Positions 43,007-55,086 are shown, counted from the stretch's first letter. The stretch is 64,000 nucleotides of DNA from an uncultured Bradyrhizobium sp. (GCF_936943645.1 NZ_CAKZJO010000050.1:62001-126000), one strand, 5' to 3'. Numbers and translations are program-made. The notes: generated from the sequence alone by a model not told the origin.

Positions 43007-44194
43007 ATGACCACGATGTCACATTCAGCGACGATCGGCGCGGAAGCGCATGCCGCGCCGAAGAGCAAATCGCGCAACCTGTCGCTCGATCGCGCCCGAA
43101 CCTTCCTGACGCTCGTGGTGCTGCTGCATCATGCCGTGATCCCCTACACGCATTTCGGTCACACCGATCCGGCCTCCTTCGCCGGTTTCGACATGATCGT
43201 GCTCGCCACCGACAGCTTCTTCATGGCGATGTTCTTCTTCCTGTCGGGCCTGTTCACCTGGCCCGGCATCGCGCGCAAGGCCCCCTCGGTGTTCCTGCGC
43301 GACCGCCTGCTGCGGCTGGGGCTGCCGTTCGCGATCGCGGCCCTCACCGTGATCCCACTCGCCTATTACGCCATCGCGCTGCGGGCCGAGCCCGAGCTGA
43401 CCTTCGCTGCGTTCTGGTGGAAGACGGTGACGGCGGGCCCGTGGCCGAGCGGCCCGATCTGGTTCGTATGGGTGCTGCTTGCCTTCGACCTGACGGCAAG
43501 CCTGCTCTACCGCGTCTCGGCGCATCTGGTCGATCCCGGCAACCGCGTGTCGCTGCGCGGATTTCAGCAGCCCGTCTTGTTCTGGCTGATGCTCGTCGCC
43601 GTCAGCCTCATCGTCTATCCGCCGGCGCTGCTCCATTTCGGGACCAACAAATGGTTCGAGTTCGGACCGTTCTCGGTGCAGGCGAGCCGCATTCTGCTCT
43701 ATTTCACCTACTTCTTCATCGGTGCCAGCGTCGGTGCGGCGAATTTCGACCGCGGCATTCTCGGGGCTGACGGCCAGTTGCCGAGGAGCCGCTGGTCGTG
43801 GGTGATCATCACGCTGGTCCCGTACTGCCTGATGTGGTGCATGATCTACATCAAGCGCGAGATCCTCGGTAATCCCGATCACCTGCCATACTGGTACCAT
43901 TTGTTCTACGGCACGTTCTTCGTGCTGTTCTCGGCCTCGATCCTGCTCGCGATCCTCGCCTTCTTCCTGCATTCGAGGACGCCGGGGCCGACCCTGCTCG
44001 ACCGCATGCAGGCGGATGCCTACGGCATCTTCCTGGTGCACTACCCGATCGCGCTCTGGATCCAATACGTGCTGTTCGACTACAGCCTGCCGGCGATCGT
44101 GAAGGCCGCTATCGGCTTCGTGCTCACGGTGATTTTGAGCTGGGGCCTGACGGCGGCATTACGGAAGATTCCGGGCGCGTCGCACGTGTTGTGA
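43007..44194 (+). CDS. Acyltransferase-3 family membrane protein
   Basis: 395 aa with about ten hydrophobic helices. Starts SRNLSLDRARTFLTLVVLLHHAV, the family's conserved R/H region; FFFLSGLFTWPGIARKAPSVFLRDRLLRLGLPF is the typical second part. These enzymes acetylate or succinylate sugars or glucans (MdoC, OafA). No polysaccharide genes are adjacent, so the acceptor is unknown. Confidence 0.9.
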   Translation: MTTMSHSATIGAEAHAAPKSKSRNLSLDRARTFLTLVVLLHHAVIPYTHFGHTDPASFAGFDMIVLATDSFFMAMFFFLSGLFTWPGIARKAPSVFLRDRLLRLGLPFAIAALTVIPLAYYAIALRAEPELTFAAFWWKTVTAGPWPSGPIWFVWVLLAFDLTASLLYRVSAHLVDPGNRVSLRGFQQPVLFWLMLVAVSLIVYPPALLHFGTNKWFEFGPFSVQASRILLYFTYFFIGASVGAANFDRGILGADGQLPRSRWSWVIITLVPYCLMWCMIYIKREILGNPDHLPYWYHLFYGTFFVLFSASILLAILAFFLHSRTPGPTLLDRMQADAYGIFLVHYPIALWIQYVLFDYSLPAIVKAAIGFVLTVILSWGLTAALRKIPGASHVL

Positions 44195-44228
44195 GGCTCC
44201 AGCTACGGCACCTGCCACACTCTCCGCC

Positions 44229-44348
44229 GTCATCCTGAGGTGCGAACCTTGCGATGCATTTGCATCGCGAGGTGAGGCCTCGAAGGATGGACCACGGGCG
44301 CTTGCAGCCGTCCTTCGAGGCGCGCAAGAGCGCGCACCTCAGGATGAC
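44229..44348. repeat. Long palindromic repetitive element (120 bp)
   Basis: Arms GTCATCCTGAGGTGCG (44229-44244) and CGCACCTCAGGATGAC (44333-44348) are perfect complements. Inner parts include GCGATGCATTTGCATCGC and CCTCGAAGGATGG with CCGTCCTTCGAGG. Resembles a multicopy BIME/MITE-like element of rhizobia; it lies between convergent acyltransferase and purL genes. Confidence 0.75.
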
Positions 44349-44407
44349 GGTTGAGCTTGTCGCAACGAAGAAATCGCAGGGAGCCAACGAGCCTAGGAAA
44401 GTAACGC

Positions 44408-46618
<2,211 letters not shown>

Positions 46619-46803
46619 GGCTTCAGGGGCTTTCGGCGGCGGTTTGGCCGTTCTTAGGAACATCCGGGGCTCGCGAAAAGCCCTTTATGGCCCATTTTCC
46701 CGCTGTCCCACGTTTTGCAGACGGGGGCGGCGGGAACAGGAATTGCACGGCGCGGACGGATCGGATTTAAGGGCTAAAGACCCGCAATTGAAGGCCCATT
46801 TCC

Positions 46804-47283
46804 TTGCACGAATTGACCAAAGCGCCCCCGCCCCGCCGGCCCGACCTCCACATCGCCACCGAGGGCGAATTTGTGGGCTGGCGGACCTGGATTCGCGACA
46901 GTTTTGAAGCCCATGTCGGCCCCTTCTGGCACCGGATCGAGGCCGACGGCAACGTCCGCAGCGCCTTCCGGGTCGAGAAGAAGCACCTCAACGGCTCCGG
47001 CAACGTCCACGGCGGCTGCTACATGGCCTTTGCCGACTACTCCCTGTTCGCGATCGCCACCCATGTCCTGGACAGCCGGGCGGTGACGACCAATTTTGCC
47101 TGCGAATTCCTCGATGCGGCACGCGAGGGCGAACTGATCGAGTGCGCCGGCGAGGTCACCCGCGCCGGCGGCTCGCTGATCTTCCTGCGCGGCAAGATGA
47201 CGTCCGGCGACCGGGTGCTGCTGACCTTTTCCGGCACGATCAAGCGGATGAAGCGGAAGGCGCTCCCTCAGCCAAACGCATAG
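46804..47283 (+). CDS. PaaI-family hotdog thioesterase
   Basis: 159 aa from TTG 46804, with GAAGG nine bases upstream. Single hotdog domain: RIEADGNVRSAFRVEKKHLN, GSGNVHGGCYMAFADYSLFA with the HGG motif, TTNFACEFLDAAREGELIECAG, LIFLRGKMTSGDRVLLTFSG. Hydrolyses an acyl-CoA, substrate unknown. Divergent from purL; the following transporter gene is on the same strand 77 bases away. Confidence 0.88.
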   Translation: MHELTKAPPPRRPDLHIATEGEFVGWRTWIRDSFEAHVGPFWHRIEADGNVRSAFRVEKKHLNGSGNVHGGCYMAFADYSLFAIATHVLDSRAVTTNFACEFLDAAREGELIECAGEVTRAGGSLIFLRGKMTSGDRVLLTFSGTIKRMKRKALPQPNA

Positions 47284-47360
47284 CTCGGCGCCTTCCCTTT
47301 TCGCGCGCCCTCGCCCAGACTTCCCGGCAAGCGCTTATCGCGCCGGGGAGCAGAATCAAG

Positions 47361-48326
47361 GTGCCGCAGAGCACATCGGAGGCGGGTCGCGCGACGGCGG
47401 CCGCATCGAAGCCGTTGCCGTCCATGGCCGCCACCGGTGCGCGCAGCTGGCGCGATTATGCGCTGCTGCTCGCGCTCGCCTGCTGCTGGAGCTCGACTTA
47501 TCCGCTGGCCAAGCTCGCGCTCCCCACCATCCCGCCCATCACCTTCATCTCGGCCCGCTCCCTGATCGCGGCCGCCTTCCTGTTCGCGATCCTGTGGATG
47601 CGCGGCATCAGGATCCCGACCGACCCAAAGGCCTGGAAGCTGTTCGCGACCCAGCAGCTGATCAACTCGACCTTCCCGTTCCTGATCATCACCTGGTCGC
47701 AGCTCTACGTGCCGGCTTCGAACACCGTGGTGCTGGCCTCGACCACGCCGATCTTTGCCTTCCTGATCACCTCGCTGATCACCCGGCACGAGCCGGCCAC
47801 GCTGCTGAAGCTCGCCGGTGCGATTCTGGGCCTTGCCGGCACCGTCGCCATTGTCGGCCTCGATGCGCTGCGCGGCTTCGGCAGCGAGATCGTGGCGGAG
47901 ATCGCGATCCTGCTCGCCACCATCTCGTTTGCCTGTGCCACGATCTTCGGCCTGCGCCTGTCCGAATACGATCCGATGATGGTGGCGGCCGGCTCGCTGC
48001 TGTTCGGCGGCTTCATCCTGCTGCCGCCCTCGCTGATCATCGACCAGCCCTGGACGCTGCACCCGACGCCGACGGCCATCGTCGCCACCATCGTCATGGG
48101 CATCGTCTCGAGTGCACTCGGCCTGATGCTGTTCTATGTCTGCCTTGGCCGGCTCGGCACGCTGACCACCAACGCCCAAGGCTATCTGCGCATCCCGATC
48201 GGCGTCGGCCTCTCCGTGCTGCTGCTCGGCGAGAGCGTGCCGTCGAATCTCGCGCTCGGGCTATTGCTGGTGATGGCCGGGGTTGCGGCCATGACGGTGC
48301 CGGCGGAGAAGTTGAAGTTGCGATAG
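47361..48326 (+). CDS. EamA/DMT-family transporter
   Basis: 321 aa from GTG 47361, with GGGGAG ten bases upstream; ATG 47424 (just before ARSWRDYALLLALA) is the alternative. Ten transmembrane helices in two EamA repeats, with CCWSSTYPLAKLALPTIPPI at the first and FACATIFGLRLSEYDPMMVA at the second; ends AMTVPAEKLKLR. Exporter of metabolites or amino acids; substrate unknown. Confidence 0.87.
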   Translation: MPQSTSEAGRATAAASKPLPSMAATGARSWRDYALLLALACCWSSTYPLAKLALPTIPPITFISARSLIAAAFLFAILWMRGIRIPTDPKAWKLFATQQLINSTFPFLIITWSQLYVPASNTVVLASTTPIFAFLITSLITRHEPATLLKLAGAILGLAGTVAIVGLDALRGFGSEIVAEIAILLATISFACATIFGLRLSEYDPMMVAAGSLLFGGFILLPPSLIIDQPWTLHPTPTAIVATIVMGIVSSALGLMLFYVCLGRLGTLTTNAQGYLRIPIGVGLSVLLLGESVPSNLALGLLLVMAGVAAMTVPAEKLKLR

Positions 48327-49316
48327 CTACTGCTTGGCGTCGTCCGCCAGCATCTTCCGGTATTTCTCGACGTCGCGGGTCACCAGCTTTTGCAGCACTT
48401 CGGGCGCATGCTCGTCGGCATCGGGGGCGACGGTCGAAAGGTCGGCAAAGCGCTTCTTGACCGCGCCGGTTTCCACGGCGGTGCGCGCGGCGGCGTTCAG
48501 CTTGGCAATCACGGCCGGCGGCGTCCCCTTCGGCGCGAACAGGCCGTTCCAGCCCTGCGCCTCGAATTCGGGCAGGCCGGCCTCCGCGGAGGTCGGCAGG
48601 TCCGGCAGCGTGGCGAGCCGCACGGTGGAGCCGACCACGAGACCCTTCACCAATTTCTCGTTGATCGACTGCGAGACCGAAGCCGCCGCATCGCAGACGC
48701 CGTCGATCTGGCTGCCGACCGCGTCGGTGAGCGCGGGCGCGGCGCCGCGATAGCCGACCAGCGTCGCGTCGATCCCCGCTGACGTGACGAAGCTCTTGCA
48801 GATCAGATAGTTCGAGGAGCCGACGCCGGCATGGCCGAGATTGATCTTGCCCGGATTGGCCTTGGCGTAGGCGACGAACTCTTTCAGGTCCTTGGCCGGA
48901 AAATCCTTGCGCAGCGCGATGATGCCGAACGTCTTCGCCACCATGGCGATCGGCACGAAGGACTCCGGCGTGAACGGCAGCTTCGGATAGATCGTGTAGG
49001 TCGCGGCATTGGTGCCGGCATTGCCGATCGCGATGGTGTAGCCGTCGGGCTCCGCACGCGAGGCGCGCGCCAGCGCGGTCGAGCCGCCGGCGCCGGCGAC
49101 GTTCTCGATCACGATGGTCTGGCCGAGCGCGATGCCCATCTGCTCGGCCACCGCGCGCGCGATCACATCCGAGGTGCCGCCGGCCGCGAACGGCACGATC
49201 ATGGTGATCGGACGCTTGGGGAAATCCTGCGCGAAGGCGCCGGTCGCGAGCGAAAATGACGCCAGCGACAGCGCCGCGATCGCAGCGAGCGACCGCTTCA
49301 GCACGAAGGAAATCAC
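48327..49316 (-). CDS. Bug-family (tripartite tricarboxylate transporter type) substrate-binding protein
   Basis: 329 aa from GTG 49316. Signal peptide ends ATGAFAQ. Mature part [77 protein letters not shown] is characteristic of Bug proteins, which bind carboxylates in the periplasm. The GTG overlaps the purQ stop by four bases, so it is coupled to a purine gene. No TctA/TctB membrane genes are adjacent, typical of orphan Bug proteins. Confidence 0.88.
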   Translation of the reverse strand: MISFVLKRSLAAIAALSLASFSLATGAFAQDFPKRPITMIVPFAAGGTSDVIARAVAEQMGIALGQTIVIENVAGAGGSTALARASRAEPDGYTIAIGNAGTNAATYTIYPKLPFTPESFVPIAMVAKTFGIIALRKDFPAKDLKEFVAYAKANPGKINLGHAGVGSSNYLICKSFVTSAGIDATLVGYRGAAPALTDAVGSQIDGVCDAAASVSQSINEKLVKGLVVGSTVRLATLPDLPTSAEAGLPEFEAQGWNGLFAPKGTPPAVIAKLNAAARTAVETGAVKKRFADLSTVAPDADEHAPEVLQKLVTRDVEKYRKMLADDAKQ

Positions 49317-50014
49317 GCGGCCTTTTCCAGATGCGCGGTGAGGCCGGCGAACAGGCCACGACCGTCGGTGCAGCCCATGATGTCTTCGACGTGGTTTTCC
49401 GGATGCGGCATCATCCCGAGCACGTTGCCCTTGTCGTTGACGATGCCGGCGATCGAATGCGCCGCGCCGTTGATGTTGGATTGATCGTCGACGGCGCCAT
49501 CCGGAGAACAATAGCGATAGAGCACGCGCCCCTCACCCAGCAACCGCTTCACCGTCTCTTCGTCGGCTGCATAATTGCCCTCGCCATGCGCGACCGGCAC
49601 GCGGATGACCTGGCCGGCATTGTAGCCGCGCGTGAACGGCGTATCCGAACGCTCGACCCGCAGGTGAACATCCTTGCAGATGAATTTCAGCCGCGAATTG
49701 CGCATCAGGATGCCCGGCAGGAGGCCGGACTCGCAGAGGATCTGAAAGCCGTTGCAGACGCCGAGCACGAGGCCGCCCTTGGCCGCATAGTCGCGCACCG
49801 CATCCATCACCGGCGCGCGGGCCGCGATGGCGCCGCAGCGCAGATAATCGCCATAGGAGAAGCCGCCGGGCACCACCACGAGATCGGTGCCTGATGGCAG
49901 CGACGTCTCGGCGTGCCAGACCATTGCCGGCTCGTGGCCCGAGATCAGCCTCAACGCACGCGCCATGTCGCGCTCGCGGTTGATTCCGGGAAAGACGAGG
50001 ATGGCGGCTTTCAT
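49313..50014 (-). CDS. purQ: Phosphoribosylformylglycinamidine synthase glutaminase subunit
   Basis: 233 aa class I glutamine amidotransferase supplying ammonia to PurL. Start ATG 50014 ([20 protein letters not shown]). Catalytic C87 in [20 protein letters not shown], and the His/Glu pair in [11 protein letters not shown] near the C-terminus. [19 protein letters not shown] is also typical. Terminal codons overlap the start of the Bug-family gene. Confidence 0.98.
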   Translation of the reverse strand: MKAAILVFPGINRERDMARALRLISGHEPAMVWHAETSLPSGTDLVVVPGGFSYGDYLRCGAIAARAPVMDAVRDYAAKGGLVLGVCNGFQILCESGLLPGILMRNSRLKFICKDVHLRVERSDTPFTRGYNAGQVIRVPVAHGEGNYAADEETVKRLLGEGRVLYRYCSPDGAVDDQSNINGAAHSIAGIVNDKGNVLGMMPHPENHVEDIMGCTDGRGLFAGLTAHLEKAA

Positions 50015-50180
50015 GTTCGGGTTCCGGCGGTGACGGGAATCGGGCTGGCCAAGGGGCCATTTCGTGAAGAGACATAGCCATTTGACGGGGATTTTACCAG
50101 TGCTAGCCTTGCCGGATGGCCTTGTACACAGGCCATAGCCACGGCACTTCTGCCTGACGATTTTGCCCGGGATTGAAGCC

Positions 50181-51197
50181 ATGAACGTCCCGTCGCTCCC
50201 CGCATCTCCCTCCGAGCCGGTATCCACCGAGGGCGTCGTCGCGGCCGGCGCCTATGTCGACGGCCGACGCGTCGCCAATATCGCCATCAGCGAAGCCTCG
50301 AGCTGGCGGGCCAAGCCCGGCCATGTGGTCTGGATCGGCCTGCATGAGCCCGACATGGCGCTGCTCGAAGCGGTGCAGAAGCAGTTCGATCTGCACGAGC
50401 TCGCCATCGAGGACGCCAATCACGCCCATCAGCGGCCCAAGATCGAGCAATATGGCGAGGCCCTCTTCATCGTGGCGCGCACCGCGCAATTGATCGAGGG
50501 CCGCATCGCCTTCGGCGAGACGCACATCTTCGTCGGCGAAGGTTATCTCGTCTCCGTGCGCCACGGCGCTTCGACGTCCTACAAGCCGGTCCGCGAGCGT
50601 TGCGAGAGCTGCCCGCGGGCGCTCGCCCGCGGCGAGGACTACATCCTCTACGCCATCCTCGATTTCATCGTCGACAATTACTCGCCAGTGCTGGAAAGCA
50701 TCCACGACGAGGTCGAGGGCATCGAGGACGACGTGCTCTCCAAGCCGATCAGCAAGGCGCAGATCGAGCGGCTCTACATGCTGCGCCGCGACCTCTTGCG
50801 GCTGCGCAACGCGATCGGACCGCTGGTGGAAGTGTGCCGCCGGCTGGAGCATGACGAGCTGGCGATGGTGCGGCAGGCCATGCAGCCGCTGTTCCGCGAC
50901 GTCACCGATCACGTCCGCAACATTCAGGAGCGCATCGATTCCATGCGCGAGGTGCTGGCCTTCGCCTTCGAGGCGAGCCTTCTGGTCGGCCAGGCCCAGG
51001 AGACGGCGGTGTCGAAGAAGCTGGCCTCGTGGCTCGCGATCATCGCCATCCCGACCGCCCTCGCCGGCATCTACGGCATGAACTTCAAGCACATGCCGGA
51101 GCTGGAATGGGAGTACGGCTACTTCATGCTGCTCGGCGTGATGCTGACGGCGTGCACCGCGCTGTACTGGCGGTTTCGCCGGGCGGGGTGGCTGTGA
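50181..51197 (+). CDS. corA: CorA-family magnesium transporter
   Basis: 338 aa. Large N-terminal cytoplasmic domain ([56 protein letters not shown]), a long helix ([20 protein letters not shown]), and two C-terminal helices around the pore signature [17 protein letters not shown], where GMN is intact. CorA pentamers move Mg2+, Co2+ or Ni2+. Start at ATG 50181; the ribosome site is weak. Inserted on the opposite strand between purS and purQ. Confidence 0.94.
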   Translation: MNVPSLPASPSEPVSTEGVVAAGAYVDGRRVANIAISEASSWRAKPGHVVWIGLHEPDMALLEAVQKQFDLHELAIEDANHAHQRPKIEQYGEALFIVARTAQLIEGRIAFGETHIFVGEGYLVSVRHGASTSYKPVRERCESCPRALARGEDYILYAILDFIVDNYSPVLESIHDEVEGIEDDVLSKPISKAQIERLYMLRRDLLRLRNAIGPLVEVCRRLEHDELAMVRQAMQPLFRDVTDHVRNIQERIDSMREVLAFAFEASLLVGQAQETAVSKKLASWLAIIAIPTALAGIYGMNFKHMPELEWEYGYFMLLGVMLTACTALYWRFRRAGWL

Positions 51198-51212
51198 CGC
51201 ACTCGACCAACG

Positions 51213-51467
51213 CTATCGAACAGGCCCCTCGTTCAATTCAAGCCTGCGCTCGATCCGGTCAAGCCGCCCTTCATGCCTCACCAGCGTGGCATGAACCCCC
51301 GCAATCTCCTGAAAGACACTCGTGACATCCTGGCGAGCGGCATTTTGAGACGTCCGCAACGCCAGAATTTCCTGCTTCATTTCATCGATCTTGCCATCGA
51401 CCTGCGCCAACCGCGCCTGGATCGATTTCAACACCTCGAACATGAGCTCGGCCGTCACGTCGGGCAT
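51213..51467 (-). CDS. Small coiled-coil protein
   Basis: 84 aa, almost all helical: LKSIQARLAQVDGKIDEMKQ, EILALRTSQNAARQDVTSVF, LVRHEGRLDRIERRLELNEG show heptad spacing of hydrophobics. Located 13 bases after purS on the same strand, convergent with corA. Similar coiled-coil ORFs often sit next to toxin or transport genes in Bradyrhizobium; no function can be assigned. Confidence 0.65.
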   Translation of the reverse strand: MPDVTAELMFEVLKSIQARLAQVDGKIDEMKQEILALRTSQNAARQDVTSVFQEIAGVHATLVRHEGRLDRIERRLELNEGPVR

Positions 51468-51480
51468 TTTGGCTTAATCC

Positions 51481-51723
51481 CTATGCTTTCATCTCGATAG
51501 CATAATTCTCGATCACGGTGTTCGCCAGCAGCTTGTCCGCAGCGTCCTTCAGCGCAGCCTCCGCCTTGGCCTTGTCGGCGCCGGCGAGCTCGATGTCGAA
51601 CACCTTGCCCTGGCGGACGCTGGCAACGCCGTCGACGCCGAGCGATTTCAGCGCGCCTTCGATGGCCTTGCCTTGCGGATCGAGAATACCCGTTTTCAAG
51701 GTAACGGTGACACGTGCCTTCAC
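51481..51723 (-). CDS. purS: Phosphoribosylformylglycinamidine synthase subunit PurS
   Basis: 80 aa dimeric bridge that brings PurQ to the small-type PurL. MKARVTVTLKTGILDPQGKA, IEGALKSLGVDGVASVRQGK, then TVIENYAIEMKA cover the whole family. Follows purC by 13 bases on the same strand. Confidence 0.97.
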   Translation of the reverse strand: MKARVTVTLKTGILDPQGKAIEGALKSLGVDGVASVRQGKVFDIELAGADKAKAEAALKDAADKLLANTVIENYAIEMKA

Positions 51724-51736
51724 GTCAAAATCCTCT

Positions 51737-52504
51737 TCAGCTCTTCACCAGCACCGGGCCGGAGCCCTGCGGACGCTCGTTCTCCATGAGGATGCCGAGG
51801 CGCTTTGCAACTTCCGTATAGGCTTCGAGCAGCCCGCCGAGGTCCCTCCGGAAGCGGTCCTTGTCGAGCTTCTCGTTCGACTTGATGTCCCACAGACGGC
51901 AGCTATCCGGCGAGATCTCGTCGGCGACGATGATGCGCATCATCTCGTTCTCGAACAGGCGCCCGCACTCCATCTTGAAGTCGACGAGGCGGATGCCGAT
52001 GCCGAGGAAGAGGCCGGTGAGGAAGTCGTTGACACGGATGGCAAGCGCCATGATGTCGTCGATCTCCTGCGGCGTCGCCCAGCCGAAGGCCGTGATGTGC
52101 TCTTCCGACACCATGGGGTCGTTGAGCTGGTCGTTCTTGTAATAGAATTCGATGATCGAACGGGGCAGCTGCGTGCCTTCCTCGATGCCGAGGCGCTGCG
52201 ACAGCGAGCCGGCGGCAACGTTCCGCACCACCACCTCGAGCGGCACGATCTCGACCTCACGAATCAACTGCTCGCGCATGTTGAGGCGGCGGATGAAATG
52301 GGTCGGCACCCCGATGTCGTTGAGGTGCTGAAACAGGTACTCCGAGATCCGGTTGTTGAGGACGCCCTTGCCCTCGATCACCTGATGCTTTTTCGCATTG
52401 AACGCGGTGGCGTCGTCCTTGAAGTGCTGGATCAGGGTGCCGGGCTCCGGGCCTTCATACAGAACCTTTGCCTTGCCTTCATAAATGCGACGCCGACGGC
52501 TCAT
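51737..52504 (-). CDS. purC: Phosphoribosylaminoimidazole-succinocarboxamide synthase
   Basis: 255 aa SAICAR synthase joining CAIR and aspartate. Start at ATG 52504 ([20 protein letters not shown]), which matches the usual length; ATG 52534 would add ten residues. Motifs: [64 protein letters not shown]. First gene of the purC-purS run; the 331-base region upstream carries a hairpin and probably its promoter. Confidence 0.97.
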   Translation of the reverse strand: MSRRRRIYEGKAKVLYEGPEPGTLIQHFKDDATAFNAKKHQVIEGKGVLNNRISEYLFQHLNDIGVPTHFIRRLNMREQLIREVEIVPLEVVVRNVAAGSLSQRLGIEEGTQLPRSIIEFYYKNDQLNDPMVSEEHITAFGWATPQEIDDIMALAIRVNDFLTGLFLGIGIRLVDFKMECGRLFENEMMRIIVADEISPDSCRLWDIKSNEKLDKDRFRRDLGGLLEAYTEVAKRLGILMENERPQGSGPVLVKS

Positions 52505-52835
52505 GGGGATGTACCGTGTTTTGTTGAAATCCATGAATTTGGTGTGCTCCGGTTGACTAGGATTACGACCCACAGCGGAGCTGCCGTGAACGACTGGGAA
52601 CCGATCCATGCCCTCAGGAAACCTGAGGAAACAGAACGGGAACCAAGCCTTTAGGCAACCTATCCGATTGGCTGTCCCAGCACAATCGATCCGGCCGTCC
52701 GGCGCCAACTTATACCGTCTTGCCTGCGGCTTAACGGCCCGTTGTTTTGCCGATTCGTGCCCCTTATGTAGGCATGCACCGGGGCCCTCGCAACGAGGGC
52801 CTGCCGGCTCCAGTCAGCAGGGATTTGCAATAGGC
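52505..52835. other. 331-base divergent intergenic region between purC and the ATPase inhibitor gene
   Basis: Contains a hairpin CCTCAGG-AAA-CCTGAGG (52612-52628), about 110 bases ahead of purC, and on the plus strand TTGTTT and TATGTA (about 52743-52771, 17-base spacing) as a possible promoter of the zeta gene. A second hairpin GCCCTCG-CAA-CGAGGGC (52784-52800) follows. No purine riboswitch pattern was recognised. Confidence 0.5.
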
Positions 52836-53159
52836 ATGAGCGAGATCAACAAGCGCGAGGAAGGCTTTGAGAAGAAGTTTGCCCTCGACGAGGAGCAGAA
52901 ATTCAAGGCGGAGGCCCGCCGCAACCGGCTGCTCGGGCTGTGGGCCGCCGAGAAGCTCGGCATGTCAGGCGACGCCGCCACGGCCTATGCCAAGGAGGTT
53001 GTCGCGGCCGATTTCGAGGAAGCGGGCGATGCCGACGTCCTGCACAAGATCACGACCGATTTCGCCGCCAAGAACATCGCCGTCACCGAACAGGCGATTC
53101 GCGCCAAGATGAGCGAGCTGCTCGCGGTCGCGGCCGCCGAGGTGAAGGCGGGGAAATAA
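52836..53159 (+). CDS. F1Fo-ATPase inhibitor subunit zeta (DUF1476)
   Basis: 107 aa. Begins MSEINKREEGFEKKFALDEE, the inhibitory N-terminal region of alphaproteobacterial zeta proteins, followed by QKFKAEARRNRLLGLWAAEK and a helical C-terminal domain. In Paracoccus zeta blocks ATP hydrolysis by the F1 motor; in other rhizobia its inhibition can be weak. Cytoplasmic. Start ATG 52836. A strong terminator follows. Confidence 0.93.
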   Translation: MSEINKREEGFEKKFALDEEQKFKAEARRNRLLGLWAAEKLGMSGDAATAYAKEVVAADFEEAGDADVLHKITTDFAAKNIAVTEQAIRAKMSELLAVAAAEVKAGK

Positions 53160-53164
53160 TCCAT

Positions 53165-54154
53165 TCAGGCAAGACGCCGGCGCGCAACAACCTTGCGCGC
53201 CGGCGTCTTTCTTCTGACGTTTTGCTTTTTGACCGTCTGCGTGGCCGAGACGTCCTGCCCGGCGTAGTTGCGGCGGATGGTGTCGAGCAGGCGCCCTGCG
53301 GCAGCGCTCAGAAAGCCATCGCGACGCGTCACGAGGACAGTGTCCTGGTCCGCGGCAAGATCGCCGACGGCGATCGTCGCGATCGAGGCGGCGCGCAGCT
53401 CCTCATCCACATGGCTTCGTGCCAGCAGCGCAAGACCGAAGCCGGCCTCCACGAGGCGCTTCTGCGCGGTGAGGCTGTCGACGGCGGTCCATTCGACTTC
53501 GCCGAACCCTTTCGTGAGAAACAGCGCGAACACATGGGCCGCGGCGATCTCGCGGCGTCCGCGCGTTTCCGGAAATGCGATCCAGCGTTCACCGCGAAGC
53601 TCGGCAAGCCGCTTCACGCGCTTGCCGGCCAGCGGATGATCGGGCGCACAAACGACCTGCAACGCCTCGGTGAGCACCAGCTCGCAGGCGAGATCGCCGG
53701 CGCGGTCGACGTTGTAGCGCAGGCCGATCGTGGCCTCGCCGCGCCGGATGAGATCGCTGACCTCCGCGCTGGTCGCCGTCCGCAACGTCAGCGTGACCGC
53801 CGGATTTTCCCGGGCGAACCGCTTCATGATGGTCGAGAGGCGGCCATCGGCGAGCGTGCCGGTCACGGCCAGCGAAACCGGCCCCGCATTCTCTTTGGTC
53901 AATGCACGTATCGCCTGTTCGGCATCCTGCGCCGCAGCGACCGCGCGTTCGGCATAGGGGATCAGCACGCGCCCGGCATCGCTCAGCCGGGTGCGGCCTG
54001 CCTCCCGTTCGAACAAGGGCACGCCGAGCTCCTGCTCCAGCAACGCGATTCGGCGCGAAATCGCCGGCTGTGAACGGTGCAGGAACTTCGCGGCATTCGA
54101 GATCCCGCCCCTGCGATGCACCGTCAGAAAGGTGTTGAGGGCGTCGCTGTCCAT
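53165..54154 (-). CDS. LysR-family transcriptional regulator
   Basis: 329 aa from ATG 54154. Winged helix at the N-terminus: LNTFLTVHRRGGISNAAKFL, HRSQPAISRRIALLEQELGV, PLFEREAGRTRLSDAGRVL. Effector domain follows (PVSLAVTGTLADGRLSTIMK). The last ~25 residues are basic (VKKQNVRRKTPARKVVARRR) and are encoded by the terminator hairpin of the preceding gene, longer than usual LysR tails. Divergent from the PEP-mutase-like gene, its likely target. Confidence 0.9.
   Translation of the reverse strand: MDSDALNTFLTVHRRGGISNAAKFLHRSQPAISRRIALLEQELGVPLFEREAGRTRLSDAGRVLIPYAERAVAAAQDAEQAIRALTKENAGPVSLAVTGTLADGRLSTIMKRFARENPAVTLTLRTATSAEVSDLIRRGEATIGLRYNVDRAGDLACELVLTEALQVVCAPDHPLAGKRVKRLAELRGERWIAFPETRGRREIAAAHVFALFLTKGFGEVEWTAVDSLTAQKRLVEAGFGLALLARSHVDEELRAASIATIAVGDLAADQDTVLVTRRDGFLSAAAGRLLDTIRRNYAGQDVSATQTVKKQNVRRKTPARKVVARRRLA
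53171..53213 (+). terminator. Very strong Rho-independent terminator of the zeta gene
   Basis: 17-bp perfect stem AAGACGCCGGCGCGCAA (53171-53187) with TTGCGCGCCGGCGTCTT (53193-53209), loop CAACC, followed by TCTTTCTTC-like T-rich bases. It lies inside the last codons of the convergent LysR gene. Confidence 0.9.
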
Positions 54155-54258
54155 GCCAACCTCATGCAAAAAGCTGATGATATCTGCAAGAATAACAAAT
54201 TTGGCGGATGGCGAAAACGCGCCTAAGTCTCCCTCGACCGACAACACGGAGACGAGCC

Positions 54259-55086
54259 ATGACGAGCCAGCTGGACAAGGCGACGGCGTTTCGCGCGCTG
54301 CACGAGCGGCGGGATGCCTTCATCATTCCCAATCCATGGGATGCCGGCACGGCCAAGCTGCTTGCGGCGATGGGCTTCGAGGCCCTGGCGACCACGAGCC
54401 TCGGGGTGGCCAACATGATCGGCAGTAGCGGCGTCAGTCTCGATGTCATCCTCGCTAACGCGCGCGCGATCGCCGAAGCGACCGACCTGCCCGTCAGCGT
54501 CGATCTCGAGAATTGCGGCGCAGACGAGCCGAAGCGTGCCGCCGAAGCAATTCAGCGGGCCGCCGAGGCCGGCGCCGTCGGCGGCTCGATCGAGGATTTC
54601 AGCGGCGACCGCGATCGCCCCATCTACGAGTTTTCCCACGCCGTCGAGCGCGTCCAGGCCGCCGTGGAAGTGGCGCGCGCACTTCCAATTCCGTTCACGC
54701 TGACGGCGCGGGCCGAGAACTTCCTGCACGGCCGCAAGGACATCGACGACACGGTTCGGCGCCTGCAGGCCTTCGAGGCCGCAGGAGCCGACGTCCTGTA
54801 TTCGCCGGGGCTATACGATCTCGCCACGATCCGGACCGTCGTCTCCTCGCTGAGGAGGCCGTTCAACCACGTGATGGGCTTTGCCGACCCGACGCTGACA
54901 GTCGGACAATTGTCCGCTGCCGGCGTCAAGCGCATCAGCGTCGGCGGGGCCATGTCGCGCTACGCCCTCGCCGCATTCCTGAGCTGCGCGCGCGAGATGA
55001 AGGACAAGGGATCCTTCAGCTACATTCGCGAGATGGCCAACGTCGGCGAGCTGCGCGCCGCCTTCGCTGCGGTCACTCCTCCTTGA
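54259..55086 (+). CDS. Isocitrate lyase/phosphoenolpyruvate mutase-family protein
   Basis: 275 aa from ATG 54259. Family segments: FIIPNPWDAGTAKLLAAMGF, ATTSLGVANMIG, LPVSVDLENCGADEPKRAAE, GGSIEDFSGDRDRPIYEF, FTLTARAENFLHGRKDIDDT, and GVKRISVGGAMSRYALAAF. The usual catalytic KKCGH of isocitrate lyase is absent, so it is a PEP-mutase-type C-C or P-C lyase of unknown substrate. Divergent from LysR; its last 14 bases overlap the end of cynS on the other strand. Confidence 0.86.
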   Translation: MTSQLDKATAFRALHERRDAFIIPNPWDAGTAKLLAAMGFEALATTSLGVANMIGSSGVSLDVILANARAIAEATDLPVSVDLENCGADEPKRAAEAIQRAAEAGAVGGSIEDFSGDRDRPIYEFSHAVERVQAAVEVARALPIPFTLTARAENFLHGRKDIDDTVRRLQAFEAAGADVLYSPGLYDLATIRTVVSSLRRPFNHVMGFADPTLTVGQLSAAGVKRISVGGAMSRYALAAFLSCAREMKDKGSFSYIREMANVGELRAAFAAVTPP

